A program made the position numbers and the translations under genes. A DNA stretch of 64,000 nt, taken from Siphonodentalium dalli (Eukaryota; Mollusca; Scaphopoda; Gadilida; Siphonodentaliidae). The notes under the pieces were generated by a model that was not told the DNA's origin, searched no databases, and saw nothing but the letters and a program-made list of their open reading frames with translations. The stretch spans positions 34,971,797 through 35,035,796 of the forward strand of contig CP136061.1 of NCBI GenBank assembly GCA_032622095.1. The letters run 5' to 3'. Of this stretch, positions 23,196 to 33,748 are shown one piece after another. Within the stretch, counting starts at the first letter, position 1; the number at the start of each line of letters is the position of its first letter.

Positions 23196-23445
23196 CACGG
23201 CTACAATTATTCCGACTTGTATACAGATACAATTAATGTCCAGAGTGATTTAGCACTTCATTCATCTTATTTAGAATGAAGTATATAGTCTTCTGGTGTA
23301 TGTTTCTCGTACCCATCTTCCCAACTGTCCTCAATTAGTGTTAGCATAGACGTTGCCTTCCACTTCGGGGCCACAATATCAACAACAACATTTTGTTTAT
23401 GAAATCTGATTTCAAACCAACACAGCTTTTTTTTGTGAATAAAAC

Positions 23446-23966
23446 TTAAAGATACGGGCGGCGTTGGCGGTGGGTATGCTGTTAAAATGTTCATCTCCGT
23501 CAAAACCGCCATAAAGAGAAAGAATAGTAAAATATAGACATATTTTGTTCTTATACCAATCAGAAATATGGCATAAACAGTATGTTATTGTCAAATGTTT
23601 TCATTTGTTATGTAAACAAAAGCAAAAAACGTTACAGAACCTGGCCTTTGTTTAGATCCGGATATGGTAAACATAAAGAGCGTTATTTGTTACTGTTTTC
23701 CTGATATGGAAATACTAAAGAACGTTTATATCATTTGTGTGTGATTAACCAATAGAATTGAGCTGTGTAAACAGAAGCAAAACTTCTGTAACACGAGCAG
23801 GCTCTTGTTTACGTACACCATCGTACGCCTTGACGACAATATACTATTTAAGCGCTCATTATGTTTGACATATGAACAAAACTATATATATTTTAATATT
23901 CCGTCTGTTGATGGCGATTTGAACAAATATGAATATTTCTGCAACGAACGCCGCCCGTGCCTTTAA
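23446..23966. mobile_element. Family C MITE copy 2
   Basis: Starts TTAA-AGATACGGGCGGCG and ends CGCCGCCCGTGCC-TTTAA, so the inverted ends are very clear. It shares AGACATATTTTGTTCTTATA and GTTACAGAACC with copies at 27788 and 60244. Its right TTAA is also the left TTAA of the P element at 23963. Confidence 0.82.
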
Positions 23967-24372
23967 CCCTTTACCCAACAGAAGGGCCCTGTGCCAATGC
24001 ATTCTCTTATATATGCGAGTCGACGAGTCGACCATAGGTCGCCTCGCATATATAAGAGAATGCATTGGCTTAACACATTAAAAATTCTAAAATTGTTAAA
24101 GAATGTAAGAAAAAATGGTAAAAAGTGTCAAAAAAAAGATTTTTTTTAGGCCAATGCAATTCTCTTATATATGCGAGGCGACCTATGGTCGACTCGCATA
24201 TATAAGAGAATGCATTGGCACAGGGCATAACTATAACTATCACCATGTGGTCAAGGAGCCGGTTCCAATGATATCCATATTTGTATGGTTCTATTGAGAC
24301 AGACCGAAGATATTTTAGGCTGTTGAAGCTTTATTTGGCCGGTTTTGGCCGTTTTGTTGGGTAAAGGGTTAA
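23963..24372 (+). mobile_element. Family P MITE copy 4
   Basis: TTAA at both ends (23963-23966, 24369-24372), with CCCTTTACCCAACAG and TTGTTGGGTAAAGGG. The first hairpin loop carries a 9-bp duplication (GTCGAC-GAGTCGACC); the second hairpin has one extra A. Abuts family C copy 2. Confidence 0.9.
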
Positions 24373-24467
24373 GCCTGTGTATTTTAATTGTCTATAATTT
24401 ATGATGCAATCCAGAGTAGTCGCAGGTAAATCACTTAGATGAAATGAATTGGCCTTGATTGAGTGTG

Positions 24468-24974
24468 TTAAAGGCCCACTTAATTTTCGAACCCCCAAAT
24501 CACATTATATAAAATATATGCCATAGTATATACCATTTGAAAGAGGAAGTTCCAAAACATTGTATAATCAACTTATCCGGTGTAATAAACTGTGAACATG
24601 GTGTTTTTGTTGAGTTACCGACGTGTTTTTTCTGCTTAAGTTTCATCTGGTTTTGTTGTGCAAAGTGTATTATTTTCAATGGAAGGAGGGGGGGGGGGGG
24701 TAACTCTATATTTTAAAGATAGAGTTATTCCCATTCCATGGAAAAAACATGTCTAGTTTGAATTATGTTGCATTCTGGGAGCATAACTGGGAAATCTTTC
24801 TATGATTTCAGCTGTTTTCTATTTCTCTATGGGCATCTTCTGAGACACAGACGTTTCAAATGGTGATGAAGCATAGTATTTTAATCATATTTTATGGCAT
24901 AGCTTGTTATTAAACCCGTATATAAAGGCACTATAAAAATTAATCGGTTACACGAAAACTAAGTTGGCCTTTAA
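24468..24974 (+). mobile_element. Family B MITE copy 1 (TTAA, AGGCCCACTTAATTTTCG ends)
   Basis: TTAA at 24468-24471 and 24971-24974, with ends AGGCCCACTTAATTTTCGAA and CGAAAACTAAGTTGGCCT. The interior holds a G12 run and a palindromic block (TCTATATTTTAAAGATAGA). No ORF. The reverse-oriented relative 61276-61770 matches through the whole length. Confidence 0.85.
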
Positions 24975-25217
24975 CAAGATAGAGTTCGACCTCATGGTAC
25001 CCTCTGAACATTTTCACGAGATTTCTGTTCTAAAAATATAACTTTTACTGTCCCGGAAATGAAATTCTATAAATTGGTAGCTTTTGATATAGGTGACCTC
25101 GATTCATATCAATTATGTTATACTCCAGAGATCTTTATTTGAACCTATATATGAGGCGAACATGCACATTCACACAAAGAGCGTTTAGTTTATGATTTAC
25201 ACGCAAAGTACGTAAGT

Positions 25218-25975
25218 TATGGAGGGTTATTAGGGTCACAATCCTAACTTCACATTTTAGTTATAACTTAACATTTTAATTCTTATATTTTAATTCTATT
25301 TACATTCTATTTACATTCTATTTACATTCTATTTACATTCTATTTACATTCTTTTTACATTCTATTTACATTCTAGAAACATTCTAGAAACATTCTATTA
25401 GCTCTAACTTAATCTTTTAATTCTTAATTAAAATTTTAATTCTAACTTAACATTTTAATTCTTATATTTTAATTCTAACTTGATATTTTAATTATAACTT
25501 CATATTTTAATTCTTACTTAATATTTTAATTCTTATATTTTAATTGTAACTCTAACTTTATATTTCAATTCTTACTTAATAAGTTTTATTTTAATATTTT
25601 AAATCTACTATAAAAAGGACTAATGTTGGAATTAAAATATAAAATATCAAGTTAGAATTAAAATGTAAAGTTAGAATTAAAATATAAGAATTAAAATGTT
25701 AATTTAGAATTAAAATATTAAGTAAGAATTAAAAGATTAAGTTAGAGTTAATAGAATGTTTCTAGAATGTTTCTAGAATGTTTCTACTAGAATGTTTCTA
25801 GAATGTAAATAGAATGTAAATAGAATGTAAATAGAATGTAAATAGAATTAAAATATAAGAATTAAAATGTTAAGTTAGAATTAATATGTTAAGTTAGAAT
25901 TAAAATATAAGAATTAAAATGTTAAGTTAGAATTAAAATGTGAAGTTAGGATTGTGACCCTAATAACCCTCCATA
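25218..25975. mobile_element. 758-bp palindromic element, family F (TA target)
   Basis: The ends TA-TGGAGGGTTATTAGGGTC and its exact complement at the right define a long hairpin. The arms are built of degenerate AATTCTAACTTAATATTTTA words plus an 11-bp tandem TCTATTTACAT (about 25297-25375) mirrored by AATAGAATGTA near 25800-25850 and TTTCTAGAATG near 25760. No ORF. A Tc1/mariner-type MITE whose arms have expanded is the likeliest reading. Confidence 0.85.
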
Positions 25976-26495
25976 TAAGTATGTATGTATGAATATATAT
26001 ATATGTTATGCTTTTTATCAGGAACTACAACTCAATGTACGCGCATACAAAGACTTGTTCGTGTATAAATCTAAATAATAAATATGAAATCATGTTTTTT
26101 GTTTAAATCAGTTTCTAAACGTTGAATATGTTAGTTGGCCTGATTTTGTATTTATCTATCTACTGGTCATCAGCCAGATATTGCTCACAACTGATACATG
26201 TGGGCATCGTAGAACAAAAACATGTTTATATAAAGGGCAGTTAATCCAATGTGTTCTATTCTGTTATTGTCTATTGCTTTGGTAATACGTTTATCTTGAC
26301 ATATGTGAACCGCCAAGGGGCAGACTGCTCTGGACACCGAGAGTGAAGTTTCCACTACCGGATTCAAAGACAGGGGTACCTCTACTGTATATAAGACCTG
26401 GATATGAACACCACCTGCACATAAAGACTGAAAGCAGCATGCGCCTCTATATCTTTAACTCTTTTAGTGTCAAGGTCACTCCTAAAATAGTTCAA

Positions 26496-26653
26496 ATAAG
26501 GATTAACTGTCATGTAGACTGTTTTTATGGAGATGTAAGTGCTAGGTGAGTGGTCATAACTTGTGTAAAACCCAGGTTTTACATACAAGTTATGACCACT
26601 CACCTCGCGGTTACATCCCCATAAACACAGTCCACATGACAGTTAATCCTTAT
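26496..26653. mobile_element. 158-bp palindromic MITE-like element
   Basis: ATAAGGATTAACTGTCATGT at the left and its complement at the right; near-perfect arms meet at AAAACCCAGGTTTT. Flanks show no clear target duplication. Confidence 0.75.
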
Positions 26654-27787
26654 ATTTATATACATTTAGCGAAAAAGCCACTTTTGTAAATGTATTTAAA
26701 TCGAAAAGTGTATCGTGACAAAACCAGCCCAAAATATCACATAGCACCCTTGGTTATGTGGAACAAATTTCTCTTTATATTGAAACCCGATGATTTATTA
26801 AGTCAATCCTGCGCGAGTCCAAATGCGCCCAAAACGTTACGCGTTCATCTTTCCCAAACCTATGACGCGTCGATGTAATTATGAGGCTGCAGTTATGAGC
26901 TGTTGCGCGTTCACCGAGAAATAATTGCAACTAGCCACGTGGGCGCCGACCAATCAGAATGCTGGATTTAGTGATAATCACACTTAGTATGTAAATATTA
27001 ATAATTCAAAATCCATGGACTAGATTTAAGTTTGCTCATAAAAATGCCAATTTGAGAAATAGATAAGCGAAATAATACTCTTTTGTCTTAATTTTGTTTT
27101 CAACATTTTTTTCAGCAGAACACAATATAAAACGATGTAATATTAGATGTGTTTATGTTGTGTTTGTAAATGGAGGTTTGGAACCCTGAATGCGTCTTTA
27201 AAATTGATATGTGGCTCGTAAAGACTGTATTTAGGTTATGATGTTACGTCGGCCTATGTTTGTCTGCGGAACTCGACAAAATCTAGTGATTATGGTTGCT
27301 ATCATGGTTGAGGATTTGTGAGTCGCTTTAAGCTGTCATGTTTCCTTAAATGCCGAGTTACCAAAGACGCAGCGAGCGCGTGCACGTGATCAGCTTGAAG
27401 TACCGTATGTGGTTCATCGTGTTTTATGAAGTGGAGGCTGCAGTTATTGATTGATGAACCTCGGAAACGTTAGCGTAAATCGTATGGCGAATAATACCGC
27501 CATTACACCCATGACGCATAAATTTCTATAGCGCGTATGAGTACATAACATATTGTTTAAGTGACACAATTCACCACTGAAATTATCGTTTATAATCAAT
27601 CGAGATATCAAGGTAAATCACATATAAGAACGAGATATCAAGGTAAATCACACACAAGAATGTAAAGAATATTATTTGTATCAGGCTTGAGCATTTGTAA
27701 GTTGTTTTAAATTGTCATGTTTCCTTGACAGCTGAGTTTTTACCCGATCTGAATGATTGATTGTTATTTATGCCATTCGAAATAGTA
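26654..27787. other. No gene; minor duplications
   Basis: Two adjacent 30-bp copies of CGAGATATCAAGGTAAATCA at 27601-27660. A looser duplication of TGTCATGTTTCCTT context links about 27300-27362 with 27679-27741. No coding signal. Confidence 0.5.
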
Positions 27788-28005
27788 TTAAAGATACGGG
27801 CGGCCTTCGTGGTGGATATTGCTGTTAAAATAGTCACATCCACGAAAACCATCATACGCAGAAAGAATATATTATATAATAGACAGATTTTTGTTCTTAT
27901 ACCAATCATAAATATCGCGTACATTGCATGTTATTGTCATGTTTGGACGCTTTATTATGTAAACAAACATCAAAAACGTTACAGAACCATTTGTTTATAG
28001 ACAAA
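27788..28005. mobile_element. Family C MITE copy 3, right end missing
   Basis: Begins TTAA-AGATACGGGCGGCC and follows the family C interior to GTTACAGAACC. The right inverted end cannot be found, so it is truncated near 28005. Confidence 0.65.
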
Positions 28006-28617
28006 CACTCGGAACTATATAGGACCGTCTAATGAAAATGTTCAGTTGCGCTGTGGAAGGCGAAGTTCAAATTATTGGCGCCACCAACAATCGCATTCAA
28101 ATTACACCAATTTGTACTTTAATCGACCCATTATACCCGCTGTCAGTTCAAAATCCTGCTAATCCACGTTACTCCATAATTGGGAAAAGATCAGACAGAA
28201 AACGTGTACATACTATAATTGTTCTTGCAAAGATTTGAATATTTTTTAATCCAGTTGTAGTATTTTCTCCTAACCTAAATAAGGAATTTACTATGAACGT
28301 ATTGTGAGTTGTAAGCTCCAGATGCACCAAATTAGGGTTTTTACAACCGACTTAAAATGCGCGCGAATCTAAATAAGCCAATGACCCCAATGTCGTGACT
28401 CTGCTTATAAACAATTCGATGTTTTTTTGTTTGTGAGAAACTAAACAACACTAGACCTGCATTTTCTCTGACACAAAGCGTGTTTTGTGAATAATATCGC
28501 ATCCATATCATCATTATGCTATATTGTTAATATATTCTTGAGGAAATTATCAAAATTTGATAAATGTTATTTCTAAATTATAGCCTACAACGAAGGCCAC
28601 ACATCCCTTTAAATCCG

Positions 28618-28806
28618 CTTGGTGGTTTGCGCTCCAAAATACACCAAATAATATTCGCCTTTGAAATTTTTCCCGGTATCGAAATAGGTCAATACTAATA
28701 CAAAAACAGATCTTTCGTAAATAGTCTTAAGAGTTTAATTTTGGAAAATGTGACAGAAATTTAATCAGATTCAGTGTCAGATTCAGTGCATGCATGGTTC
28801 AAACGA
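28618..28806 (+). repeat. Dispersed repeats shared with 19.4, 34.7 and 40.6 kb
   Basis: 28618-28700 matches the reverse complement of 19388-19470. 28701-28806 (CTTAAGAGTTTAATTTT, GATTCAGTGTCAGATTCAGT) is repeated on the same strand at 40592-40697. Together they look like pieces of one longer interspersed repeat. Confidence 0.7.
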
Positions 28807-28866
28807 ACACAACTGTTAATCGAAATGACGACATTATCGCACCAAATATACCATGAGGTGAGTTCT

Positions 28867-29090
28867 TAGGAGATAAACGTACCCTGTTTCGTTGTACATT
28901 CTGGGATTCGAGCACGAAAACAATTTGTGAACGAGCCGGCTTTAGGAGATAAACGTACCCTGTTTCGTTGTACATTCTGGGATTCGAGCAGGAAAACAGT
29001 TTGTGAACTCGCCGGCAAGCCGGCTCGTTCACAAATTGTTTTCATGCTCGACTCCCAGAATATACAACGAAACAGGGTACGTTTATCTCC
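28867..29090. repeat. Two direct plus one inverted copy of a 76-bp unit
   Basis: Units starting TAGGAGATAAACGTACCCTG at 28867 and 28943 are head to tail. A third copy is inverted and ends at 29090, so the second and third form a hairpin centred on GCCGGCAAGCCGGC. The copies are nearly identical, so the rearrangement is recent. Confidence 0.9.
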
Positions 29091-29230
29091 ATTGTAATTC
29101 AATATAGCAAGGAATTTGCCCAAAATAAAACTGTATAAAAATGCGTTATATACCTGCCTCATGCTTTAGGTCGGAACGTGACAAAAGCCATTATTTATTA
29201 TTTCTATCAGGCTTGAAGATTGACGCTTTA

Positions 29231-29352
29231 GCCCTTTCATAAAGGGAGCTGCGCTGATCCAACATAAAACAACCTGTGCCAGTGTCTTCTCTTATATATA
29301 CGAGTCTACCATGGGGAGCCCCGCATATATATGAGAGAATGCACTGGCGTAA
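29231..29352. mobile_element. Diverged hairpin element related to family P
   Basis: A CCCTTTCATAAAGGG end-like motif is followed by one hairpin (about 29276-29348) with arms TTCTCTTATATATACGAG and CGCATATATATGAGAGAA. No right end found. Confidence 0.6.
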
Positions 29353-29699
29353 ACAGTCCTTCCCAGGAGACGGGAGCGATTGCTCTCGCACCCGTATGCA
29401 CTCGCAATTGTTTTATTCACGTGTGCTAAAATTCGCACTCGTCCCTCTTATCCAAATGTTCATGGTCATTGTATTCGTTGATTCAACTTTTTGAAGGTAT
29501 ATTTAGAACCTTTCCCGTCTCAGTTAAATTATGTGCATGTGACAGTTTAGTCTATCCCAAAATGACATTTTGTTTGAGAAAAACCCAACTTATATTATGG
29601 GCAAAATTGCACCTGTCTTCTGAATTACGAGAGCAAATATGTTCTCTAGCTGTGTATTCCTCGTGGGAAGGACTGCTTACAAGGTCAAGTTAATATTGA

Positions 29700-29727
29700 T
29701 AGCCTAATGTATTCTCTTATATATACG
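29700..29727 (+). repeat. Half of a family-P-type hairpin, cut by an insertion
   Basis: GCCTAATGTATTCTCTTATA and the following TATACG are one arm of a related hairpin. The matching arm is absent because the P element at 29728 starts here. Confidence 0.6.
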
Positions 29728-30127
29728 TTAACCCTTTACCCAACAAACCGGCCAAAACCGGCCAAATAAAGCTTCAACAGCCTAAAATATCTTCGGTCTG
29801 TCTCAATAGAACAATACAAATATGGATATCATTGGAATCGGCTCATTGACCACATTGTGATAGTTACAGTTATGCCCTGTGCCAATGCATTCTCTTATAT
29901 ATGCGAGTCGACCATAGGTCGCCTCGCATATATAAGAGAATGCATTGGCCTAAAAAAAATCTGTTTTTAACACTTTTTACCATTTTTTCTTACATTCTTT
30001 AACAATTTTATAATTTTTAATGTGTTAAGCCAATGCATTCTCTTATATATGCGAGGCGACCTATGGTCGACTCGCATATATAAGAGAATGCATTGGCACA
30101 GGGCCCTTCTGTTGGGTAAAGGGTTAA
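29728..30127 (-). mobile_element. Family P MITE copy 5 (reverse orientation)
   Basis: TTAA at 29728-29731 and 30124-30127. Left end CCCTTTACCCAACAAACCGG, right end CTGTTGGGTAAAGGG. Both hairpins are intact. Opposite orientation to copies 1-4. Confidence 0.92.
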
Positions 30128-31046
30128 CAAAGTACGATTCAAACCCCAATATACGACTTTGGCTGGAGACACACGTACCATAGTAGCGATGGCATAGTAG
30201 GTATGCTGTCTCACAATGGTGCAATTTAGTGGCAACTGGTCGTCGTAATTACTACGTCGTAGTTTGGTATGTCGCACATCGATTTTCTTACATAATGAGT
30301 GTACCTGAACAACAAATTGACCCGTGAATGTTTCGAGGCGGTTGATCTTTAATCAACAAGCAGTCTTATTTTGTATGGAAGTATACGAACAACTAAATGC
30401 CACCAAATCAAAAACGCAATTGGGGAAATGTCATTATACGCATGAAATAAATGTAAGTACAAAACATGCATTGTATTGGGTTCATGTCAATAAAACGGAC
30501 TACGTGCGAGTGAATGTGCTTAGATGCTATATATATGTTGTGGATTGCCAGAATCGAGGAAAATTCCGATCGATCATGTCAATATATGTAAGCAGAATAC
30601 AATATCGCTGCATATTGAGTAGAGATAAACCTCAATGATACGTACGCAACGGATTAATTGGTCCAAGTAGACTCATTGTGCGAGAAAATCGACGGGCGAC
30701 ACAACTACCTATGTCATAGTATTTACGACGACCACTTGTCGCTAAATTGTAGCATCTTGAGACAACAGACCTGTACTTTGGCGTCGCTATTTATGCGGTA
30801 CATGCTTCTCCAGCCTTTGTCACATTAAGCGAACATTAACAATAGTAATTTCTGTAACCGCGCGTGTTCTGTCTTCTAACCTCGCGTTTGACTTTAAAAT
30901 CATTACATTGCGCGTTAGTTCGTTGAAGTATCATTAAAGTTCGTTGCAGGAATTAAGATAAACGAAATGTGACCCCAAAGTTTGACCAAATAGATTTAAA
31001 GTCATGCATGGCCAGCCCGACGTTTGACATAAGGGGGATAAAGTCA
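30128..31046. other. No supported gene
   Basis: A 105-codon frame at 30324-30638 contains several N-x-S/T sites but no recognisable domain, signal peptide or splice sites; I do not call it. Confidence 0.4.
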
Positions 31047-31211
31047 TTAACCCTTCCATGATTGCAGATACCTGAAATTTTGCGAATATCCTGTGGCAAT
31101 GCATTCTCTTATATATGTGAGTCTCCCATAGGGAGCCTCGCATATATAAGAATACATTGGCCTAACAATATTTACTGCGACCTTGTATAAGCCAGTGCAT
31201 GATAGGGTTAA
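31047..31211. mobile_element. Single-hairpin TTAA element
   Basis: TTAA-CCCTTCCATGATTGC at the left and GTGCATGATAGGG-TTAA at the right. One hairpin of the TTCTCTTATATATGTGAG type with loop TCTCCCATAGGGAGCC. Same hairpin as family P but different, shorter ends. Closest relative 46286-46551. Confidence 0.82.
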
Positions 31212-31834
31212 TTGGCCAAAATAGCCAACGATTCATAAATTTTTCGCTTAATGCGAGACAAAGTCGAACCTTGAGGTTTGAAAGTATACTTTGTTATCGG
31301 AATTATTTAACAAATTTAGCCTTTAAGGTTATTATTTCTCGATAAAATAAATTTCTTGATTACTTTCCGCTATAGAAATGACAGCATCATCGAATGATTT
31401 GACCACGAATTTAAACCGCGTGCCTATAAAATGTGCATGCTGTGCATAAGAATTCCTTCGGGTATGACTGCCTTGCCATAACCATACTTCTAAATCTCAG
31501 TATAAAAGTACATAAAGATAAATTAACAAGACTCTTGCTAACATTTGCAAAGAACTGAAATTTAAACTATCCACTGTTGAGCCGAAATACACCAGGAACA
31601 CGCGCTGCCAATCGCGATTGTTCATTTACCACTAACCAATTAAAAACGGTTTCTTTATGACGTCACTTGCATGATCAATCGATAATTAGATGTCTGAGTG
31701 ACAATTAACGACATGGGGGTCATCTTTATGTGTAGTCTGTTGCTCGTTTTATTTCTACATCCTAATATAGTAGAGCGTTTGATCGGGTGTAGATGACTTT
31801 GAAACATGTTTGGGGAATTGCATTTTCCATACCT

Positions 31835-32068
31835 GCCATATCAAATCCAGTCGTAAGTCGGGATTTTTTTTACCCTGTGCCAATGCATTGTCTTATATAT
31901 GCGAGTCGACCATACAATTTTTTATCATTTTTTTTAAATAAATGTTTCTTACAATTTTTAGGACATAAAATAAAAAAAACATCCATTACCCTGCAGGGAG
32001 CCCCACACATATATAGAAGCATATAGAAGAGTGTCGTCTGCTCATGTTTGTCTGGGGCTCTGTATGGG
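31835..32068 (-). mobile_element. Truncated reverse-oriented copy of element Q
   Basis: Starts GCCATATCAAATCCAGTCGT like Q, keeps one arm of a hairpin (to GAGTCGACC), then runs through the reverse complement of the Q core (GGACATAAAATAAAAAAAAC ... GAGCCCCACACATATATA ... TGGGGCTCTG). Half a hairpin and the other end are missing. Confidence 0.75.
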
Positions 32069-32278
32069 TGCCATGTACATGTATGCCACATATCACACCA
32101 ATATAGTCACTAGACGAAGCGCGCCTACACGAATCGTACATCCGGCTGGAATTCCTAACTGTCTGGCATCCGGCACTGCACGTCATTTTTGTTTCAAATT
32201 TTTTTTTATAAAATTACGGATTGTCAAAATGCATGCGACACTACTTACGGTTCTCATGTGAAATGGCGGAATAAAATA

Positions 32279-32436
32279 TAAGAAATAACACTTGTTTCGA
32301 TTAAGGTTATGAGTTATAACCGAAAAGTTTGAAGACAAATTTACTATAACATGCATGGTACGCTCGTTACATAATTTGTCTCACACTTTGTCAGTTATAA
32401 CTACATAACATCAAAAGACACAAGAGTTAATTCTTA
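32279..32436. mobile_element. Family E MITE copy 1 (TA target)
   Basis: TA-AGAAATAACACTTGTTTCG at the left and GAGTTAATTCT-TA at the right. The left arm is shared with 33594-33748; the right arm is diverged. Confidence 0.7.
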
Positions 32437-33025
32437 AAATATGTGAGTCAACAAATTTCGAATGACACGAGGAGGAGATTCGTCTAATTGGTGCTACTAG
32501 TGGCTGATCGATGCCTGGTAGCGACGTCTGTGCACACATTATTATGCAAATGCAGAAAAGGCAATTGTCAAATTATTTTACAAATGCGCAATCTCTTTTC
32601 CTAATGTCAAACGACAGCGCGCGAACACTAATTTACATAAACTTATTTATCGTCTCGTGCCCTATGTGTGTCAACCATGAACAACTGAACATGTATTCGT
32701 TCTCTGTTGGTAAAGGAATGGCGGATCCACAAGAAGATGTACACATGGGAGAAACCCGCTATGGGAAATCCCTGTATAATCTATCATTTAAACTCATCGA
32801 CAATGCAGACTCTTAAAATGGTTGAGAAAAGTTCGGTTAATTGTTATCAAATGTAAGCAGCCACAATTATTAATAACAGGATAATTACCCTCCACTAGCA
32901 ATTTTTAGAATGCGTGAGATGCTACCTTACAAGAAATTTCATAGATTCGTGGAATTAAGAATGTGTCACTCAAGTATAGGGAAAAATATACAACATTTAC
33001 AAACGTGACATATATTTTGAGTAGT
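32437..33025. other. No supported gene
   Basis: A 101-codon frame (32511-32816) lacks recognisable motifs. Nothing else seen. Confidence 0.4.
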
Positions 33026-33441
33026 ATCTAGATATTTTAACTGCAGAAACAAAATTATATTAAATAAGTTCAGTACAGCAAACCACAACCAGCCAATTGA
33101 AACTGAGAGATGGAATAGTGCGCCTCACAATGATAGAATACGCCCTTTATGCTATTGTCACAGACGAATGATTGGTGATGAATTTCGTTACTTGCTTGAA
33201 TGCAAATTATTCTCAGCAGAAAGAAAACAGCTATTGCCTGAAAATTATAATGGTTTAGATAATACCATTATAATGGAAGAAATCTTAAATTAAAAAAAAA
33301 AATTATTAAAACTTTGTGTCCTTATTAAAGCAGTCGATAGAAAGTTAGTGGAAACAACCAGCATGTGATTCGAAACTTATATTATAGTACTCAATATATC
33401 TAATTAAACACCTTGACAGATAAATTGAATTGAATTGAGAT
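33026..33441 (+). pseudogene. LINE ORF2 C-terminal fragment with TTGAA-type tail
   Basis: Translation from about 33026 gives SRYFNCRNKIILNKF..., then NQPIETERW and GDEFRYLLEC, closely paralleling the minus-strand LINE at 18741-19377 (ERYLETLN..., LPIETGRW, GDEFHYLLVC). The frame stops at about 33290 (TAA) before an A run. The 3' region ends in repeated TTGAA/ATTGAATTG (33420-33441), a short tandem LINE tail. The RT domain and upstream parts are absent. Too short to be functional. Confidence 0.8.
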
Positions 33442-33593
33442 GAATTGTACATGTTTTTCACTCATCATCATCATGACCATGATGATCTGACTATACTAAT
33501 ACATGTACATGTAGAATGAATTCTGAACAGATACCAGCGGTACCACACGGTGCTATATTTGCTGACTCGGTGGTGCTCTGCGCATGATTTATT

Positions 33594-33748
33594 TAAGAAA
33601 TAACTCTTGTTTCGATTAAGGTTATGCAGTTATAACCGAAAGGTTTGAAGATAAATTCTATAACGCGCGTAGTGCAGTTATAGAAAATTTATCTTCAAAC
33701 TTTTCGGTTATAACTCATAACCTTAATCGAAACAAGAGTTATTTCTTA
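33594..33748. mobile_element. Family E MITE copy 2 (TA target)
   Basis: TA-AGAAATAACTCTTGTTTCG at the left and its complement ending TTATTTCT-TA at the right. The arms are near-perfect around a TATAACGCGCGTAGTGCAG centre. Confidence 0.85.

Noticed and set aside
25297-25375. CRISPR-like array
   Set aside because: Short 11-bp direct repeats without unique spacers, inside a eukaryotic palindromic element.
29967-30277. Frames reading NAFSYICE...GRLAYIRECIG, seen at many places
   Set aside because: These are translations of the family P hairpin arms. The same peptide appears on both strands because the DNA is palindromic. Not a conserved protein.
30324-30638. 105-codon frame with several N-glycosylation-like sites
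   Set aside because: No hydrophobic leader, no recognised domain and no repeat-independent support.
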